DNA from: Burkholderiales bacterium
GTDB taxonomy: Bacteria; Pseudomonadota; Gammaproteobacteria; Burkholderiales; Burkholderiaceae_C
Assembly: GCA_005786815.1 (NCBI GenBank)
Contig: SYDB01000216.1
Span: forward strand, 1-7,502
Length of the DNA: 7,502 nt
Direction: 5' to 3'
The notes beneath the pieces were generated by a model. The model was not told the origin of the DNA, ran no database searches, and saw only the letters and a list, made by a program, of their open reading frames with translations. The position numbers and the translations under genes were made by a program. Shown here one piece after another: positions 6,182 to 7,502 of this stretch (position 1 is the first letter of the stretch; each line of letters starts with the position of its first letter).

Positions 6182-6951
6182 GTTGACTCTTTCATGGTGT
6201 TAGAGAGTGTGCCAATGCCTTCAATGGAGACTTCGACAAGCGTTTCATTTTGCCAAGGCATTGCCCCGAGCGATGTGCCGCAAGAAATGATGTCGCCGAC
6301 TTCCAAGGTCATGCCCCTAGACAGTTTGGAGACCAATTCTTGAGGTGAAAAGAACATGTCGCTGACGGAATAATTTTGGCGCTCTCGGCCATTTACTTTG
6401 GCTGTCACGATGGCGCTGTTGCAATCTAATTTAGTTTCAATGTAAGGGCCAACAGGAGTAAAGCCATCAAAATTTTTAGCGCGAGTCCATTGTTCAAAAC
6501 TTGTGTCCGAACGCAGCAGTTCTACCGCGGTGACATCGTTGACACACGTGTAACCAAAAATATAGTGCGCAGCCTCTTCGAGGGGAATATCGCGTCCTCG
6601 TCGACCTATGACGATACCTAGTTCGGCTTCGTACACAACCCTACCTATTTCTTGAGAAGGCCTAATCACAGCTTGCAAATGATGTGAATAAGAGTTGGGC
6701 GATTTGAGAAAGTAGAGTGGCTCTGCGGGTGCACTCCAGCCATTTTTTTCTGCAGCGATTTTGAAATTATTCCAAAGGGCTAACACCTTGGTGGGCTGAC
6801 AAGGCGCCAAAATCTCAACTTCCGACACAGGCAATGTGTTACCTGTGGGCTGGGGATTTTCAAACAGAAGCCCTTGATGGACATGAAGGGTGTCACCCAC
6901 TAATTGACCAAAACCAATGAGGCCTTGGTGAGAATAACGCAAACACTTCAT
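6178..6951 (-). CDS. Fumarylacetoacetate hydrolase (FAH) family protein
   Basis: A 257-residue cytoplasmic metal-dependent enzyme of the FAH superfamily. Members hydrolyse acylpyruvates (fumarylpyruvate, fumarylacetoacetate), isomerise or decarboxylate 2-oxo-hydroxy acids such as the homoprotocatechuate intermediates, or act on oxaloacetate. The N-terminal lid is about 1-50 and the core 51-250. Visible metal and active-site residues: YEAELGIVIGRRGRDI at 107-122 with E108 and E110; GYTCVNDVTAVEL at 133-145 with D139; WTRAKNFDGFTPVGPYI at 155-171 with K159 and D162; and CGTSLGAMP at 224-232, the counterpart of the family's GTPxGVG turn. The start ATG (6949-6951) has a strong Shine-Dalgarno, GGAGG at 6957-6961. 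It opens a two-gene coupled unit with the reductase. The substrate is not deducible from sequence; the neighbours favour a small 2-oxo acid. Confidence 0.88.
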   Translation of the reverse strand: MKCLRYSHQGLIGFGQLVGDTLHVHQGLLFENPQPTGNTLPVSEVEILAPCQPTKVLALWNNFKIAAEKNGWSAPAEPLYFLKSPNSYSHHLQAVIRPSQEIGRVVYEAELGIVIGRRGRDIPLEEAAHYIFGYTCVNDVTAVELLRSDTSFEQWTRAKNFDGFTPVGPYIETKLDCNSAIVTAKVNGRERQNYSVSDMFFSPQELVSKLSRGMTLEVGDIISCGTSLGAMPWQNETLVEVSIEGIGTLSNTMKEST

Positions 6952-6956
6952 GTGGG

Positions 6957-6961
6957 CCTCC
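6957..6961 (-). promoter_or_regulatory. Strong ribosome binding site of the FAH gene
   Basis: GGAGG on the minus strand, within GGTAGGAGG, 5 nt before the ATG at 6951. It is the best Shine-Dalgarno in the window and fixes this start. It stands out because the TSUP gene and the CoA ligase lack one. Confidence 0.8.
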
Positions 6962-7021
6962 TACCAGCAAATTCAAAATGATTTAAAAGGTGTCTGCAAG
7001 GACTAAATGCAACCCAACTGC

Positions 7022-7038
7022 AAATGACCATGTCATTT
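7022..7038. repeat. 17-bp inverted repeat AAATGAC-CAT-GTCATTT, possible operator
   Basis: Perfect 7-bp arms around a 3-nt centre, in the leader region of the FAH gene about 70 nt before its ATG. The core TGAC..GTCA is a dyad of the size bound by GntR-type or similar repressors. On the plus strand it is followed by a few T residues, but the stem is AT-rich and no plus-strand gene ends here, so a terminator is unlikely. Regulator binding is inferred; no regulator gene is in the window. Confidence 0.4.
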
Positions 7039-7055
7039 TTTATGCTTTAGGTCAC

Positions 7056-7092
7056 TTGCTCTTTGAGTCTTTTGCTCTAACGAACTGAGCAA
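7056..7092. repeat. Three TTGCTC half-sites including TTGCTC-N9-GAGCAA inverted repeat
   Basis: TTGCTC occurs at 7056-7061 and 7072-7077, and its complement GAGCAA at 7087-7092. The last two form an inverted repeat of 21 bp; the first two form a direct repeat spaced 16 bp start to start. The inverted repeat lies just downstream of the start site predicted from the promoter candidate at 7105-7132, where a repressor would block transcription. In RNA it could also form a 6-bp hairpin, but no T-run follows. Confidence 0.4.
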
Positions 7093-7104
7093 CATGCAAA
7101 AAAA

Positions 7105-7132
7105 ATTGTACTTCGCCCTTTTTTGATCCCAA
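7105..7132 (-). promoter_or_regulatory. Candidate sigma-70 promoter for the FAH-reductase genes
   Basis: On the minus strand TTGGGA (7132-7127) is followed after 16 nt by TACAAT (7110-7105), four and five of six consensus matches. Start would be near 7098, giving a leader of about 147 nt containing both inverted repeats. The gene cluster could alternatively be read from a promoter upstream of the aminotransferase, since no terminator is visible between them. Confidence 0.45.
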
Positions 7133-7187
7133 AATACTGCTTCAATTTTCAGCAAAATGTAAGGGTAGTTTGGAACGATGTTGTGTT

Positions 7188-7502
7188 TTATCGAATCAAT
7201 GCTGGCACTGGATGTGCCGAAAAGTAATCCATAGCGGCTTGCACACCAGAACCTGCCAATTTAACGCCACTAAGTTTGAGTCCCATTTCACAAGCAGACA
7301 CCGCTGCGATCACCGTCAAATCATTGCAGTCACCCAAATGGCCAATACGAAACATACGCCCCTTGACCTTACCCAAACCTGTGCCAAGAGAGCAATCAAA
7401 GCGCTCATAAATGACTTTGCGAACGGCGTCTGCATCCACACCTTCAGGCGTCATCACGCCAGTCAATATAGGAGAGTGCAAAGCAGGATCAGCACATTGA
7501 AT
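7188..7502 (-). CDS. Class V aminotransferase, serine/alanine-glyoxylate type, C-terminal part only
   Basis: The last 104 or so residues of a PLP enzyme; the frame stays open to the window edge, so about three quarters of the roughly 400-residue protein lies outside. Visible is the C-terminal small domain: LTGVMTPEGVDADAVRKVIYERFDCSLGTGLGKVKGRMFRIGHLGDCNDLT, then an alpha helix with CEMGLKLSGVKLAGSGVQAAMDYF. The GKVFRIGHLGD-like segment, whose arginine binds the substrate carboxylate, and the following helix are typical of serine-glyoxylate and alanine-glyoxylate aminotransferases. These convert glyoxylate to glycine at the expense of serine or alanine (serine giving hydroxypyruvate). The PLP lysine is not in view. 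It ends 236 nt before the FAH gene on the same strand. A glyoxylate role fits the oxalyl-CoA-synthetase-like gene downstream. Serine versus alanine as donor cannot be decided. Confidence 0.88.
   Translation of the reverse strand: MQCADPALHSPILTGVMTPEGVDADAVRKVIYERFDCSLGTGLGKVKGRMFRIGHLGDCNDLTVIAAVSACEMGLKLSGVKLAGSGVQAAMDYFSAHPVPALIR

Noticed and set aside
5969..6343. 124-codon open frame on the plus strand
   Set aside because: Antisense across the junction of the reductase and FAH genes, both of which have clear motifs; no recognisable protein features.
7072..7092. TTGCTC-N9-GAGCAA as intrinsic terminator of the aminotransferase gene
   Set aside because: Stem is only 6 bp and is followed by an A-rich stretch on the minus strand, not by T residues; better explained as an operator candidate.

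Overview
The window looks like the chromosome of a betaproteobacterium, most likely Burkholderiales and probably Comamonadaceae-like. The evidence is the order TIGR02449/ZapB-like gene, zapA, 6S RNA, TSUP transporter, together with the style of the serine-glyoxylate aminotransferase, FAH-family and ketopantoate-reductase-family proteins. The genus cannot be fixed from sequence reading alone. No mobile element, tRNA, rRNA or CRISPR array is visible.

Left part (1-1876): a TonB-dependent outer-membrane receptor of the BtuB type reads leftward and runs off the window. It is preceded by a well-preserved cobalamin (B12) riboswitch at 1613-1827. The receptor gene is markedly AT-rich, while the riboswitch and the genes to its right are GC-richer. 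The receptor therefore probably imports B12 or another corrinoid under feedback control by cobalamin.

Middle part (1863-3439): on the plus strand lie a small coiled-coil ZapB-like gene, then zapA overlapping it by 4 nt, then a 6S RNA gene with its own -10 box, then a TauE/SafE-type transporter that starts only 35 nt after the 6S RNA. The first two genes serve assembly of the FtsZ ring. The 6S RNA controls RNA polymerase. The transporter is a sulfite/organosulfonate or other anion exporter of unproven substrate.

Right part (3507-7502): four minus-strand genes form a probable metabolic cluster. In transcription order they are the C-terminal part of a class V serine/alanine-glyoxylate aminotransferase, an FAH-family hydrolase/decarboxylase, a ketopantoate-reductase-family 2-oxoacid reductase (4-nt overlap with the previous gene) and an acyl-CoA synthetase closely resembling oxalyl-CoA synthetase (AAE3/Pcs60). 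Together they suggest a route around glyoxylate, oxalate and small 2-oxo acids, but the pathway is inferred. The 236-nt gap before the FAH gene holds a promoter candidate and two inverted repeats that look like operators.

I see no clearly new biological system. The most interesting points are the possible oxalate/glyoxylate cluster with its repeat-rich control region, the B12-regulated receptor of foreign-looking composition, and the transporter that appears to be read out of the 6S RNA transcript.
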